DNA of 48,393 bases from Scenedesmus sp. ARA3 (Eukaryota > Chlorophyta > Chlorophyceae > Sphaeropleales > Scenedesmaceae), in assembly GCA_004335835.1 (NCBI GenBank), contig RWJK01001969.1, forward strand, positions 41,327 to 89,719. Direction: 5' to 3'. Position 1 is the first letter of the stretch; every line of letters begins with the position of its first letter. Below are positions 10,619 through 20,971 of the stretch, one piece after another. Below the pieces are notes generated by a model. That model saw only the letters and a program-made list of their open reading frames with translations. It ran no database searches and was not told where the DNA came from. A program made the position numbers and the translations under genes.

Positions 10619-12630
10619 GCCAGCTGGCACACTGCTAGCAAGCAGTAGTAGCGAAGCAAGCAGGCACACTGCAGTGTGCATGTTCCATCATCAACTGCGC
10701 GCCGGTTGATAACCTTGCAGGTGTGCTGCTGTGTATCAGATGCAATGTGCGCAAGCTGATCCCTGCTGCAACTGGGTTCTTTGTCAGCCGCTGTGCATCG
10801 TCCATCAACCGACTACGCACCGGTGTTGCATGACCTTCATCATGATCAGCAGCCCTAGCTGTTGTGCTGCTGTATGTCAAATGCAGTAAAGCGCATGTCG
10901 ATCCCTGCTCCAACCCTCAAGCCTGACTCAGGCCTCAAGCCTGCAACCTTCAAGGCTGCTCAAGCCTGCACGCCTCCTCATGTGTTCAATCCTCAAGCCC
11001 GCAATCCTCAAGCATCAAGCCTCACCTGCCATGGGGTGAGCGCAAGCCGCTGTGCCACATCCACTCGCTGCTGCGGTGCCGGCGAGCCCTGCTTGCCTGT
11101 GTCCATGTTGATCACAGCCGACTCAAACATCGGAAGGTGGTTGTGGATCTCAGCCAGAAAGGTGAGAGTCTCAACCTCATCCACAAGCTCTGCCAGCTGC
11201 AGCATGCAGGGCCCCAGTCCCGCTGCTGCTGCTGTCACTGCTGCTGCTGCCGGCGTCATGCCGATTATGACGTGGATGCAGCTGCTGACGCCGCAGGCGC
11301 AGCCGTCGGTGCTTGGCAGCGCCTGCTGAGCAGCCGCAGCGTCTGCTACCTCCTGTGTTGCTGCCTCCAGCAGCAGCTCTAGCTGGGCGTATGATGACTG
11401 CAGGTGCAGGCGGCAGCAGCAGCAGCAGCAGCAGCAAGCTGGGGTGATTCAGAAGCCGGCCTGCAGACACGACCGACTGCTGCTGCTGCTGCTGCCGACG
11501 CACAGTTGCTCTAAAAAGCAGCATTCATCTGCTGCTATCACAGCTGCAGTATGGCTTTGTACTACATGGCTGTGCTCTGCGGTGTGCTTTATGTTGCGTC
11601 GCCTTGGCATCAGAAACTGAAACGTTACACAGCTGGAAACCCACAAACGCCAGCAGAGCCACACCACAAACCACAACCCCCACAACCTCATGTGTGGTGT
11701 GCTTTGTGTCATCATCGCTCACCCGCCAGTACTGCATCCAGTCGTCCGCGTTCCAGGTGAGCACCTGGTGCAGCTGCTCTGCTGTTGCATGGAGCAGCAA
11801 GCTTGCTACGTAGCTGCAATCGCTCGTGTCGTCTGCATCAAGGCTCGCATGGCGCAGCAGCGCTTCTGCTGCTGCTGCTGCTGCCGCTGCTGCAGGTGGC
11901 ACGTCCTGTGGTGAGCTGCTGCTGGCGCTGCTGCTGATGCTGTCACCAGCACCACCAGCTGAGCTGCTACCAGCCGCGGAAGCGCACAGGTCTGGGTGCT
12001 CCTGCTGCACGAGTGTGGCTGCTTGCTGCTGCTGCTGCTGCTGGATGTGACCAATCACCAGGTCTTGATGCAGCACCATGTCAATGAGCACCTGTACACA
12101 GCATCAGAACAGGCAGCAGCCGTTGAATACTGCAGGGGCTGCTGGGAGCTTCTTGCTGTTGCTGCTGCTGCTGCCGCCACAAGTATGCCGGTCAGCTCAA
12201 GCTGCAGTGTTATTGCTTAGGGACAACGCAGCTGTTGCAGGTGACACATCAGCTCACTGACATAACAGCTCGAGGGCTGTACCCAGTGCACACAGTACTA
12301 GTGCTGCTGCTGAAAGCAAGCCTGGCTGCCCATACAGGCTTGGACGTTGGCATGTGCATACTACTTGTTGTAAGCAAAAGACAGCACCAGCAGCCACAGT
12401 GATTGCAGTGTCATCAGCAGCAGAGGCGTGTCTCTCAGCCACACCTGTTCTCTGTTGCGGGCAGCGACCGCCTGCTGCTGTTCGTCCTGCAGCTGCTGCT
12501 GGTAAGAGCCTGCCTGCAGCTCCAGCGTATAGCACTTGTTCACGTATTGGTTGCCGTTATACTTCAGCTGTTGCTTGGTGGTGCCAAACTTCTTGGCTGC
12601 GCCACGCCGGCGCCGGTTTGTGCCTGGCAT
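9237..12630 (-). CDS. Unrecognised five-exon gene product, 553 aa
   Basis: Exons (transcribed right to left): 12630-12445, 12091-11723, 11397-11026, 10311-9889, 9548-9237 (stop at 9239-9237). All junctions are GT-AG, phase 0 and open, giving 553 aa. The protein starts MPGTNRRRRGAAKKFGTTKQ, a basic segment. Exon 2 has a Gln run and an acidic/aromatic block TWNADDWMQYWR. Exon 3 has a hydrophilic helical stretch with AEIHNHLPMFESAVINMD. Exon 4 has an Ala/Glu-rich run with about eleven consecutive Glu (near residues 390-405). Exon 5 has SYPWGPIATAISEA and WWLEVG. No transmembrane helix or targeting peptide is obvious, and the basic start would suit a nuclear or cytosolic protein. I do not recognise the family. 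The conserved-looking non-repetitive blocks and perfect frame make the gene real; the exact first and last exons are less sure. Confidence 0.75.
9805..9888 (+). repeat. TTTGACC repeats in an intron
   Basis: TTTGACCAGG-type units start at 9805, 9815 and 9825 with a 10-base period, and TTTGACCAGTCAAA, a palindromic form, lies at 9871-9884. They lie just inside the 5' end of the last intron of the minus-strand gene. A similar run of GACCAGTT units occurs at about 5829-5850. Confidence 0.85.
10579..10619. repeat. TCTG microsatellite
   Basis: About ten tandem TCTG units in the intron between exons 3 and 4 of the minus-strand gene at 9237-12630. Confidence 0.95.
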
Positions 12631-14184
12631 TGCTGCAGGTGAAGGGACATGCAGCACTACTAAGCCCACAGGCATGGCTGAAACGCCTATAGCTTGTCCT
12701 TTGAAATATAGACCGTATACAATCCTGTGATGCGTGCCAGAGCTGCAGCACTATTACTACAACACACTTGTTGCCTGTACCTGCTTCTTGCACAGCCGGG
12801 ACTGCTGCACGTTCTGCACCGGCTACAGCCACGCTGCGTCTTCAAAACGTAAGCTGCTAGCTGACAGTAGTAATGCTCGGCTCAACGCTTCAGACATCAG
12901 GGTGCTGCCTAGAGCTACTCAGGCCCATCAGCCTCCACGCCCGTACGCGTTTCGATGGTTGAAAAGTGTCATCGATCTGGAAACCTGTCGGGTTCCTGCA
13001 GCACGCGTTGGCACTGGACGTGTCTGGTGCACCGTGAAATGCTGCTTGATGTGTACCTACTACGACAACTCCTTGCTTACGCACGCCGAATGCCTCTCAG
13101 CAAATATAGAGCGGTGATGAAAGCAACAACGTTAAACTCTTGACCTCAGATTCGCTGTCGTTACATGTCCTGCTCTCTGCTCTTGATCTATTGACAGCTT
13201 TTGAAGCTTGATGTCAGGTACAGTTACCCTGTGTTAATCACACAGCTGCCAAGAAGCACCACGCATTTGCATATTCAAAATACCAGCGGTAATAGATCCG
13301 AAGCATTTTCGTTTTGGAGGGCACCTCTCCTGTCACCATTGGGAGATGGCACCATCCAGTCCTCTCAGGGCAGGCCTGCCCTGGCCCTAGGGCCTGCCAG
13401 CCTGACAGACACTTCACCGCCACCACAACAATGTCAGAATGAGGATTGTTGCGCTATGTATCACGCAACTTTTGTCGAGAAGAACGATTCACCACGTGTA
13501 ATGCAGCAGCCAGTAGGCCAAACATGCGCAGTCTGCGCAATAGGGCACTGCAGTGACTGACGGCAAGTCTCGCCGACGACTCTGCGGGGTATAACCGCCT
13601 TGGGCAAGGTCAGAGTATCTCTTTGCCAGGATTGTACGGTGACAGTGGTACTATTCACATGATGTGACGCAGTGTTGCTGCACAAAAGACTTTCGCCAGC
13701 CTGGCCACACAAACGCATCCATTTGGGTAAATGCTTCTGCACGCACACGCCCCTCAGGGTGCATGGCCTGCAACTGGCGGCTGATGTGTCCTTACAGCGC
13801 TGTGTCACTGCCACGCGTGACTCTTGTGTGTTTTTGCCGCTGTCAGCGTGTGCTGCGACTGTTGGGTCCAGCCAAGCTGGGCTGAGCAATGCTGTGCTGG
13901 CAGTTACGTGGATGTCACGTTGTCCTTGAGTAAACCTGAATAACGCGACAAACACAAAAGCCATCACAATTTGTTTTCTGTTGATGTCGCAGGATACGTG
14001 TGCGTATATGACCAGAAGCTTGGTGCCTGCACTTTCGCGGCAACTTTCATTTTCACCACGCTCGTTGTGCCAACAACCGAAACTAGATTTTTAAGCTTGA
14101 ATTTAGTGCTTATAGTAACTAAACGTTGATGCATTCAGACGTCGATGGGTTGCTGAAGCCCTAGACAAAGGTCACACCAGCAGC
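12631..14184. other. Intergenic region between divergent genes
   Basis: Lies between the start of the minus-strand gene (12630) and the plus-strand ATG at 14185, so it should hold both promoters. No clear TATA box or other motif stood out. The last 200 bases before 14185 are relatively AT-rich. A GC-rich inverted repeat lies around 13370-13400 (GGCAGGCC and GGGCCTGCC blocks). Confidence 0.55.
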
Positions 14185-17148
14185 ATGCCGGCCAAAGAAA
14201 GCAAAAAGAAGGGACCCACGCTGCCACCGAAACCCAGCACCGTGTCAGACGACCAATGGGCCCTAGCAAACAGCGCCACCAAGCTGCTGGAGCTCCTGGC
14301 AGCGCCAGACAGCAGCAGGGGCAGTTCTGCAGCCAGCAAAGCAGCTGAGAACAGCAGCAAGCCTTTGGCCAGCAAGCAGACAGCAGCGTTGTGGCTGTGG
14401 CAGCTGGTATCAGCTTCATCTGATGCGAGAGAGGAAGCAGTCAAGGCTGGCGCTGTTGAAATATGCGCCAAGATAGCAGGCAGCCATGGCAGCAGCAACA
14501 GCAGCAGCTCAGAGGCGCACCAGGTGCTGGTTGCGTACTGCCTCAACACGCTGGCACAGCTTGCTGCACCGTCAGCTGGCGCGCAGGCCTCTGCAGCCGT
14601 GCGGGAGCAGCTGCTGACTGTACGACCACTAGTACTGCCTGCACTGCTGGGGCACCTGGCTGCAGCAGACAGCACCAGCCTGATAGCAGCTGCAGTGGGC
14701 CTGCTGGCAGTGCTAGCATGCTGCCCAGACACACACGGCAGGGTCAAGAAGCTGCTTGTAGGATGGGACAAAGCCCCACTCATCGCAGCGCTGGTGATGC
14801 AGCACAGCTTGCCGCTGGTGGGTGGCAGGAGCGCAGCAGCAGATGCAGCAGCTGTCCTGCAAGCACTGTGCAGCCCCAACCCACCGCCGCAGCCAGCAGC
14901 AGCAGCTGCAGATGACGACAGCAAGGCAGGCAAGGAGGGCAAAGGCGGCAAGGAGGGAGCAGGCAGCAGCAAGGAGGGCAGTGGCAGCAAGTCCAGCTCA
15001 GCTGCAGCTGCAGGAGGCAGCAGCGCAGACGCAGCTGCAGAGGCATCATTGACAGCAGCGGTGCAGCAGAGTGTACTGGCAGCAGGCGGCCTGGCAGCGC
15101 TGCTAGAAGCATGCAGGAAGGTAGGCAGCATGGCAGCAGCACGAAGTGAGGCAGCTGCGGCAGCCGCACACCTCATGTCAGCACACGGCAGGCAGCAGCA
15201 GGTCAAGGATGATTTCAAGCAGCAGCAAGGCCTCCCAACCATGCTGCAGCTGATGTCAGCGCAGCAGCTGCCAACACCAGCGAAGGCTGCTGCTGCAGCA
15301 TGCATCTGGCACTACCTGGCACCGCAGCCAGCTGCTGACTCAGGCAGCAGCAGCAGCGGCAGCAATGGGCCGGGCCAGGCTCCTGGCAGTGCAGCAGCAG
15401 CAGCAGGTGCCATGGCTGGCACAGTGGTTCCTGCAAGTCCAAATGCCGTATTTGGGCTGCCGCCTCCAGCGTCAGCAGGCATTCTGCATTCTGCGGCAGT
15501 CAGCAGCTCGCTGACAGCAGCAGCAGTGCGCAACAACCTGCTAGCTGCTGCTAAGAGCGCAAGAAAGCAGGCACAGCAGCAGAAGGAGGCAGCAGCAGGT
15601 GGCGGCACCAGCAGCGGTGCGTTGCGCGAGGGCAGGATGAGTAGTGCAGATAGCGGTTCACGCATCAGTTCATCATTGGGCGCTGCAGCCGCTTCAACAG
15701 CAGCAGCCGCTGGCGTAGGCGGTAGCAGCAACAGCGTGCCAGCTGGGCAGAACGAGGCAGCAGCAGCTGCGGCGGCGTCATACCAGGCTGCAGTGGCAGT
15801 TTGGAATGATGCAGTGGAGCAGGGTGACTTGGCTCTCAGAGCAGAGCACGTGATTGCCTCTGGCTGTGTGCCTGCACTGCTGCTGCTGTGCTGTGGCCCT
15901 GACAGCGCACCAGCTAGTCTAGTGGCTGCTGCAAAAGCAGCAGCGGCAGCAGCAGCAGCAGCAGCAGCAGCAAGCCGCTCAGACAGGCAGCCTGATGGTG
16001 GGGACACGAGAGGTGCAGAGGGCCGTGAAGATGCTGCTGGAGTAGCTGGCGGTGCTGCTGTTGACTCTGCACCAGGTGTGCCCAGCGCAAGGGCTACCTC
16101 AGGCAGCAGCAGTGCGCGTGGCGCTGCCAGCTGGAGCCCGGGCGACTTGGGGGCCATTGCAGAGCCCTCACACGGTGAGCTGGAAGACAGCAGCACAGAC
16201 GCTGCCACAGCCGCACATGGCGCGGTCGATGAGGAGGGTGCAGCTGGTGCGGAGGAGGAGGGAGGTAGCAGCAGGTCCAGCAGCGGCAGGCAGGGCAGCG
16301 GAGAAAAGAAGAAGAAGAAGAAGGGCAGCAAGAAGAAGGCTGCCAAGCTTGAGCCAGGCATGGCTGAGGCCCAGTGTGCAGCATCTGCTGCTGTGAAGCT
16401 GCTGGCCATGTCGGGTGAGGCAGGCAGGGCAGCGCTGCTGGCTGCAGGGGCCAAGCAGGTGCTGGTGCCGCTGCTGGCGGCGCCCACTGCTGTTGCGCGA
16501 TGGAATGCCAGGCAGGCGTTGATGCTGCTGTCGCTGGCAGCCAGTGACAAGCGGAGGGCACCTGACTCGGGTGGCAGCGGCAAGCAAAGCAGCAACAGCA
16601 GCAGCAGCATTGCGACAGCAGCAGTGCGAGATGCTGGCGCTGGCATATCTGGCGTTCCTGCAGGGAGCCAGGGCCAATTGACAGCAGCAGATGAAGCTGC
16701 GGCAGGTGTGCCTGACTACCTAGCAATGGGCAACTTGCCTGCCAGCCACTGGCAGCGCAGCGCACCACTGACGATGCCGCCGCTGCCAGTGCTACCTTAC
16801 ATCCCCGGCAAGCGGTCTGCTGGGGCGGAGCAGCAGCAGGGCTCAGGGCCAGGGGGTGCAGGGGGTGCTAGTGGAGGCGGGTCAGCAGGTGCACTGGCAG
16901 GAGCAGGCAGCAGCGGCTCGGTGAGGCCTGGCAGCCACCAGCAGCGGCGCATCTCAATGAGCAGCGCAGCCGGGGCAGTCATGATGGCAGCAAGCAGGAT
17001 GAGCATCAGCAATGTGGCGTCTTCGCCATCATCAGCAGAAGGTAGCACGAATGCTTCAGCAGGGGGCGAGGCAGTGGCCGCAGCAAGCAGCGGTTTGAAG
17101 GTGGCAAAGCAAGGAGCTCGGGGCTCAAGCACAATCGCTGTGGCTTAG
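14185..17148 (+). CDS. Intronless armadillo-like, Ala/Ser-rich protein, 987 aa
   Basis: One uninterrupted frame starts at ATG 14185 (MPAKESKKKGPTLPPKPS) and ends at TAG 17146-17148. It is intronless although every other complete gene in the window has introns. The N-terminal part (about residues 25-400) has helical, Leu/Ala-rich segments such as QTAALWLWQLVSAS, VLVAYCLNTLAQLAAPSAGA and ARSEAAAAAAHLMSAHG, resembling degenerate ARM/HEAT repeats. A similar block returns after the basic run EKKKKKKGSKKKAAK (about 705-720): SAAVKLLAMSGEAGRAALLA and VLVPLLAAPTAVARWNARQA. Between and after these are low-complexity Ala/Ser/Gly linkers. A conserved-looking block VPDYLAMGNLPASHW lies near residue 840. 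Armadillo repeats usually act as protein-binding scaffolds; no partner can be inferred. Long frames on the opposite strand are shadows of the GC-rich codon use. Confidence 0.82.
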   Translation: MPAKESKKKGPTLPPKPSTVSDDQWALANSATKLLELLAAPDSSRGSSAASKAAENSSKPLASKQTAALWLWQLVSASSDAREEAVKAGAVEICAKIAGSHGSSNSSSSEAHQVLVAYCLNTLAQLAAPSAGAQASAAVREQLLTVRPLVLPALLGHLAAADSTSLIAAAVGLLAVLACCPDTHGRVKKLLVGWDKAPLIAALVMQHSLPLVGGRSAAADAAAVLQALCSPNPPPQPAAAAADDDSKAGKEGKGGKEGAGSSKEGSGSKSSSAAAAGGSSADAAAEASLTAAVQQSVLAAGGLAALLEACRKVGSMAAARSEAAAAAAHLMSAHGRQQQVKDDFKQQQGLPTMLQLMSAQQLPTPAKAAAAACIWHYLAPQPAADSGSSSSGSNGPGQAPGSAAAAAGAMAGTVVPASPNAVFGLPPPASAGILHSAAVSSSLTAAAVRNNLLAAAKSARKQAQQQKEAAAGGGTSSGALREGRMSSADSGSRISSSLGAAAASTAAAAGVGGSSNSVPAGQNEAAAAAAASYQAAVAVWNDAVEQGDLALRAEHVIASGCVPALLLLCCGPDSAPASLVAAAKAAAAAAAAAAAASRSDRQPDGGDTRGAEGREDAAGVAGGAAVDSAPGVPSARATSGSSSARGAASWSPGDLGAIAEPSHGELEDSSTDAATAAHGAVDEEGAAGAEEEGGSSRSSSGRQGSGEKKKKKKGSKKKAAKLEPGMAEAQCAASAAVKLLAMSGEAGRAALLAAGAKQVLVPLLAAPTAVARWNARQALMLLSLAASDKRRAPDSGGSGKQSSNSSSSIATAAVRDAGAGISGVPAGSQGQLTAADEAAAGVPDYLAMGNLPASHWQRSAPLTMPPLPVLPYIPGKRSAGAEQQQGSGPGGAGGASGGGSAGALAGAGSSGSVRPGSHQQRRISMSSAAGAVMMAASRMSISNVASSPSSAEGSTNASAGGEAVAAASSGLKVAKQGARGSSTIAVA
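16305..16345 (+). repeat. Lys-encoding AAG run
   Basis: A purine-rich run of AAG codons in the armadillo-like gene encodes the KKKKKK and KKK clusters. It could act as a nuclear localisation signal, which is an inference from the basic composition only. Confidence 0.7.
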
Positions 17149-19445
17149 GCCTAAAACTCTGTTCATAGCTCAAGCAACTTGCCGCTAGCACTGCTGCCAG
17201 CTCAATTTGCAGCTTGAAGTTGTGGGATGCACCAAAGTAGTGACGCCCATTGGGCCCCAGGCGGCCTGGCGCTCAGCTAGGCTATTGTGGCTGATGAGGA
17301 ACCACGTCTGTTGTCCCAGTGTGCCATGCACGCACCAGACTAAGTTGACAGCTGCACAAACCAGTCTTGATACGTGCCTACTTCAAGTTTATAAAGGTTG
17401 TCAATGCCTTTAAATTCAGACTGCCCCACCATAAGCTGCACCAGGAAGCTGCCACGGCAGGTTGCTGTACAGCACAATTCATGTGGATGAGCCTCGCGGA
17501 TGCACAGGCCAGGCACTGCATTCCACGCACATCAAGCCTCCAACATAAGATGGTGTTGGTACTGCATCAAAGTCAAGGACCACTACGCGAAACAGCCCAG
17601 CCAACTGCAGAGCAACTCCCGATGACGTCAGCGCATGCACAGCATAGCACATGGTGCACAGCCCCATGTGCTGACCAGGGATGGTGTAACCCCTCAGCTT
17701 GCAAACAAATTTTCCTAATCAAACCTTGGGGCTGCAGCCTGTGTTCGTGCTCAGATGCATGGCATATGCGTCTCATACACCTGGTGCAATGCAGTGCATG
17801 GTAGCTACATGGTGACCATGGAGGCCCCCTGCACCGTATCTTGCTGCCCTCGTGACTGCTGCCAGCTGCATGAACTTCCTAAACTGAAAAGGTTCAAGAT
17901 GGAAGCAAATGCAATGCGGCAGTTCAGCAACAGCTGTACTTGAACAGGAAGCAGCAGGTGCAGAGCCTTCTGTCCTGCCTTGTTCTGCTGTCATCTCATC
18001 ATCACTTACCCGCATCTAGACAAACGGCTGGTTAATTGTATATTTGTTGCTGTTGATGCGCGATGCCAGTACTCCGCGCCCCGGCTAGTCAACATCCACA
18101 GGTGATTGGAAAGCCTGCCGGAGTCAGCACCGGCGAGATCGGCGCATTCTTGATGATTCACCAAAGTTAAAGATAAATGAGGGGTAGTGATTGACAGCAC
18201 CGTGCATGATTGCGAGATACGAGTACAGACGAAAGTCAGCTCCACATGTCAACGTGAACAGTGCACAGCAAAGTGGTTTTTGATGCTTGATTCAAATAAA
18301 CAAACTTTTCAAAAAGTGTTTCAGGCTTTGCACGCAGCATCCATGCACTGTAAAGACGCATATAACTCAGAGCTAACTCGCTGGTGTTGTAGACGCACTG
18401 CCCCCCAACCTAGTGTACTGATCCCGTCACAAGTGTTGACTACAAACTAGCTGTGCCTGCGTTACTTGACTTTGGCTTGGCTCTTACAGCTGGCATCAGT
18501 GTTGCGAGGCGCTGTCTGTCTGACATCTCGCACGCTGTTGATATCAGCAATCGGGTGCAGCAAACTTTCACAGTGATAGCTAGCCCTTGTACACACAAGT
18601 TGCACAAGCACGCTACCAGAGCCAGCGCACTTCACACACTGCACAGCAGCAGGTGCGCGTGAGCGGCGTTGGCCATGGCCAGATTACATAGCACAGCAGG
18701 TGTAAGCCGTATATGGGACTTGAGCTGGGCGCTGTCACCTCTGGGGCAGACATTCCGCTGCGTTGTGGAGCTTGCTGCAATTGACTGGCTGCCCAGAGGC
18801 ACCAGATCCCGCCCTAGCTCAATGGGATGACTTTAAGACCTTATTGTTGGATGGTTTGAGGGGAAAGCAGCGCCCAACATGTCTTTGACTCACTCCACCT
18901 TGTGGCGTCTTTGCAGGAGGGCCGAGTACTGCGCAGCAACGCTGCTGCAGGCGCGCGCATAGCACATCGGTTTGTTTTCATTCTGAAAAGGTCAGTGGAG
19001 CGTGCCGGAATGTCGATACAGGGACTGCAGTCCTGCTGCTAACAACATACCGGTATTGCTGTTGGCAGCCTGGACAGCGGAGGACAGCGCCAGCAAGCCG
19101 TTTCTTGGTGGCATATCATGCAAATAACTAGCTGTTGCCTGATACATGTGCTTGCACGCCGTGTTAGGGCTGCTTCACAGCTGTCTGGTGCAGTCAACTG
19201 TATGCTTCTGGAGTTGCTGCTGCTGTCTGATCACCGTGTTCACTGGTATGGTTTTCTCTGCCCTGCATTGTGTGTTCTGGTCAGGTGCTTCACCTTCTGC
19301 AGGTGGTGTGCCAGCCCGACAACGTGCAGCAGCTGAGCAGCAGCTTAGGCACGGGTGGCAGCAGCCCGACCTGGGCTCGGGCCCCCCACAACAACAGCAG
19401 GCGCAGCAGTAGCGCCACATAGCATAGCAGCAGGAAGCAGGCACC
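17149..19445. other. Intergenic region after the armadillo-like gene
   Basis: No convincing gene is seen on either strand. TGTAA at 17685-17689 is a possible polyadenylation signal for the gene ending at 17148. The last few hundred bases should contain the promoter and 5' untranslated region of the glycosyltransferase gene; an acceptor-like CTTCTGCAG at about 19294-19302 could belong to a 5' untranslated intron. Confidence 0.5.
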
Positions 19446-20929
19446 ATGGTTGCCGAATCACCAGCCAAGTTCAAGCCGAAACTGCCGCAGAGCACACCAG
19501 GCACAGGTGGTGTGGGCTACTTGCCCATGGCCATGCCCCGGCAACGCGAGCCTTACCTATACCCTTTCAAGCTGCCGCTGGTGGTGTGCACGCTGGCATC
19601 ACTGACCACGGTGGTGCTGTCTCCGTGGCCGCGCTACCACCACCTGCTGTGGTTCCTGGTGGCGGTGTGCGGCTGCAGCTTGTGCAGCGTCATCTGCCAG
19701 GCCATCCGCATGGTGTCCTTGGTCAACACATACCGCAAGCTGTACTGCTGCAGCAACTCGGGAACTGCTGGTGCAGGCAGCGTGACAGCAGGCAGTAACG
19801 GGGTCATGGGCAGTCCAGCCAGCATCACCGGCCCCACCAAGGACGTGGTTGCTGGCGCCAAGATGCTCCTGGTCGACACGCCCAGCAGACCGGGGCACAA
19901 GAAGAGCCTGCGTGCCAAGGGCCACCGCGCTAATGTGTCCCTTGACGCTGCAGATTGCTGCGACCAGTCTGCTGAGAGCGTAGCACTTGTGATTGACTGC
20001 GAAGACTGGAGTGAGTCAACCAGCAGCAGCGGCACTGACTGGTCAGCAGGGCCACCTCGCTGGAACCATGTGTTCGTCATCCCCAACTACAAAGAGGTGA
20101 GGCAAGACGACAGCAAGTGCTGTGTGGCTTGACGACAGTTCCTGATGTGCTCCCTGTCAGTGCCGGCGACGCACCTACTGTTGTTGCTGTTGTTGCTGCT
20201 GCTGTTCAGCTTCACCATGTCCTGCAAGCAGATGCGGGCTGCTGAGTCAAAACCATGCAGGAATGGGCTGACAGGCGACTGCGTGTGCGCAGCTGTTACT
20301 GTTCACTGCTTCTTTGCTTTTACATTTACGCATGACTGCTGCAGCCCCTGGCCCTGGTTCCTGATCTGTATCATATGCTGCTCAGTTGTCGGCGCCTCAC
20401 CAATTCCACCAATGCTGCTCTCTTGCAGGACATGTCCACTCTGACAGCCACACTGGATGCGCTGGCCAGCCACAGTTGGGCACACACCTACACCATCGTG
20501 CTGGCCATGGAGAGCAAGGAGGTCGGTGCAGCACACAAGGCGGGCCAGCTGCAGGAGCAGTTTGGCTGCACCTTTGCCAGCGTGGTGTTCACGCTGCACG
20601 TGCTGGATGCTGCCGAGATGCCCGGCAAGGCCAGCAACGTGAACAGCGCGGTGCGCCAGTTCTACCACATGGTCAGCGGCGACCGCAGCAGCTACATGCT
20701 GACCATCATTGACGCAGGTGGGTGCAGCAGACGGTGCTGGGCTGCAGCGGTTGATGTCTTGCTTGCCAGCCAGTGCAGACTGCTGTGTGGACCACTGCGT
20801 TGTGTCTGGTTGCGTGGGTGCGGGATCTAGGTGTCTGTTATCTTCCTGGCACAGTCGCGGAAGTACAGCGTGTCCTTTTGCTTGCAGGAATGCTTGTGCG
20901 ATTGTACAGTTCTGCTTGTTGTGCTGAGC

Positions 20930-20971
<42 letters not shown>

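Noticed and set aside
14172..16646. Long open frames of 377 and 444 codons on the strand opposite the armadillo-like gene
   Set aside because: They mirror the GCA/GCT/CAG/CTG codon use of the plus-strand gene, have Ala/Leu/Ser low-complexity products and no motif; the plus-strand frame has a start, stop and structured blocks.
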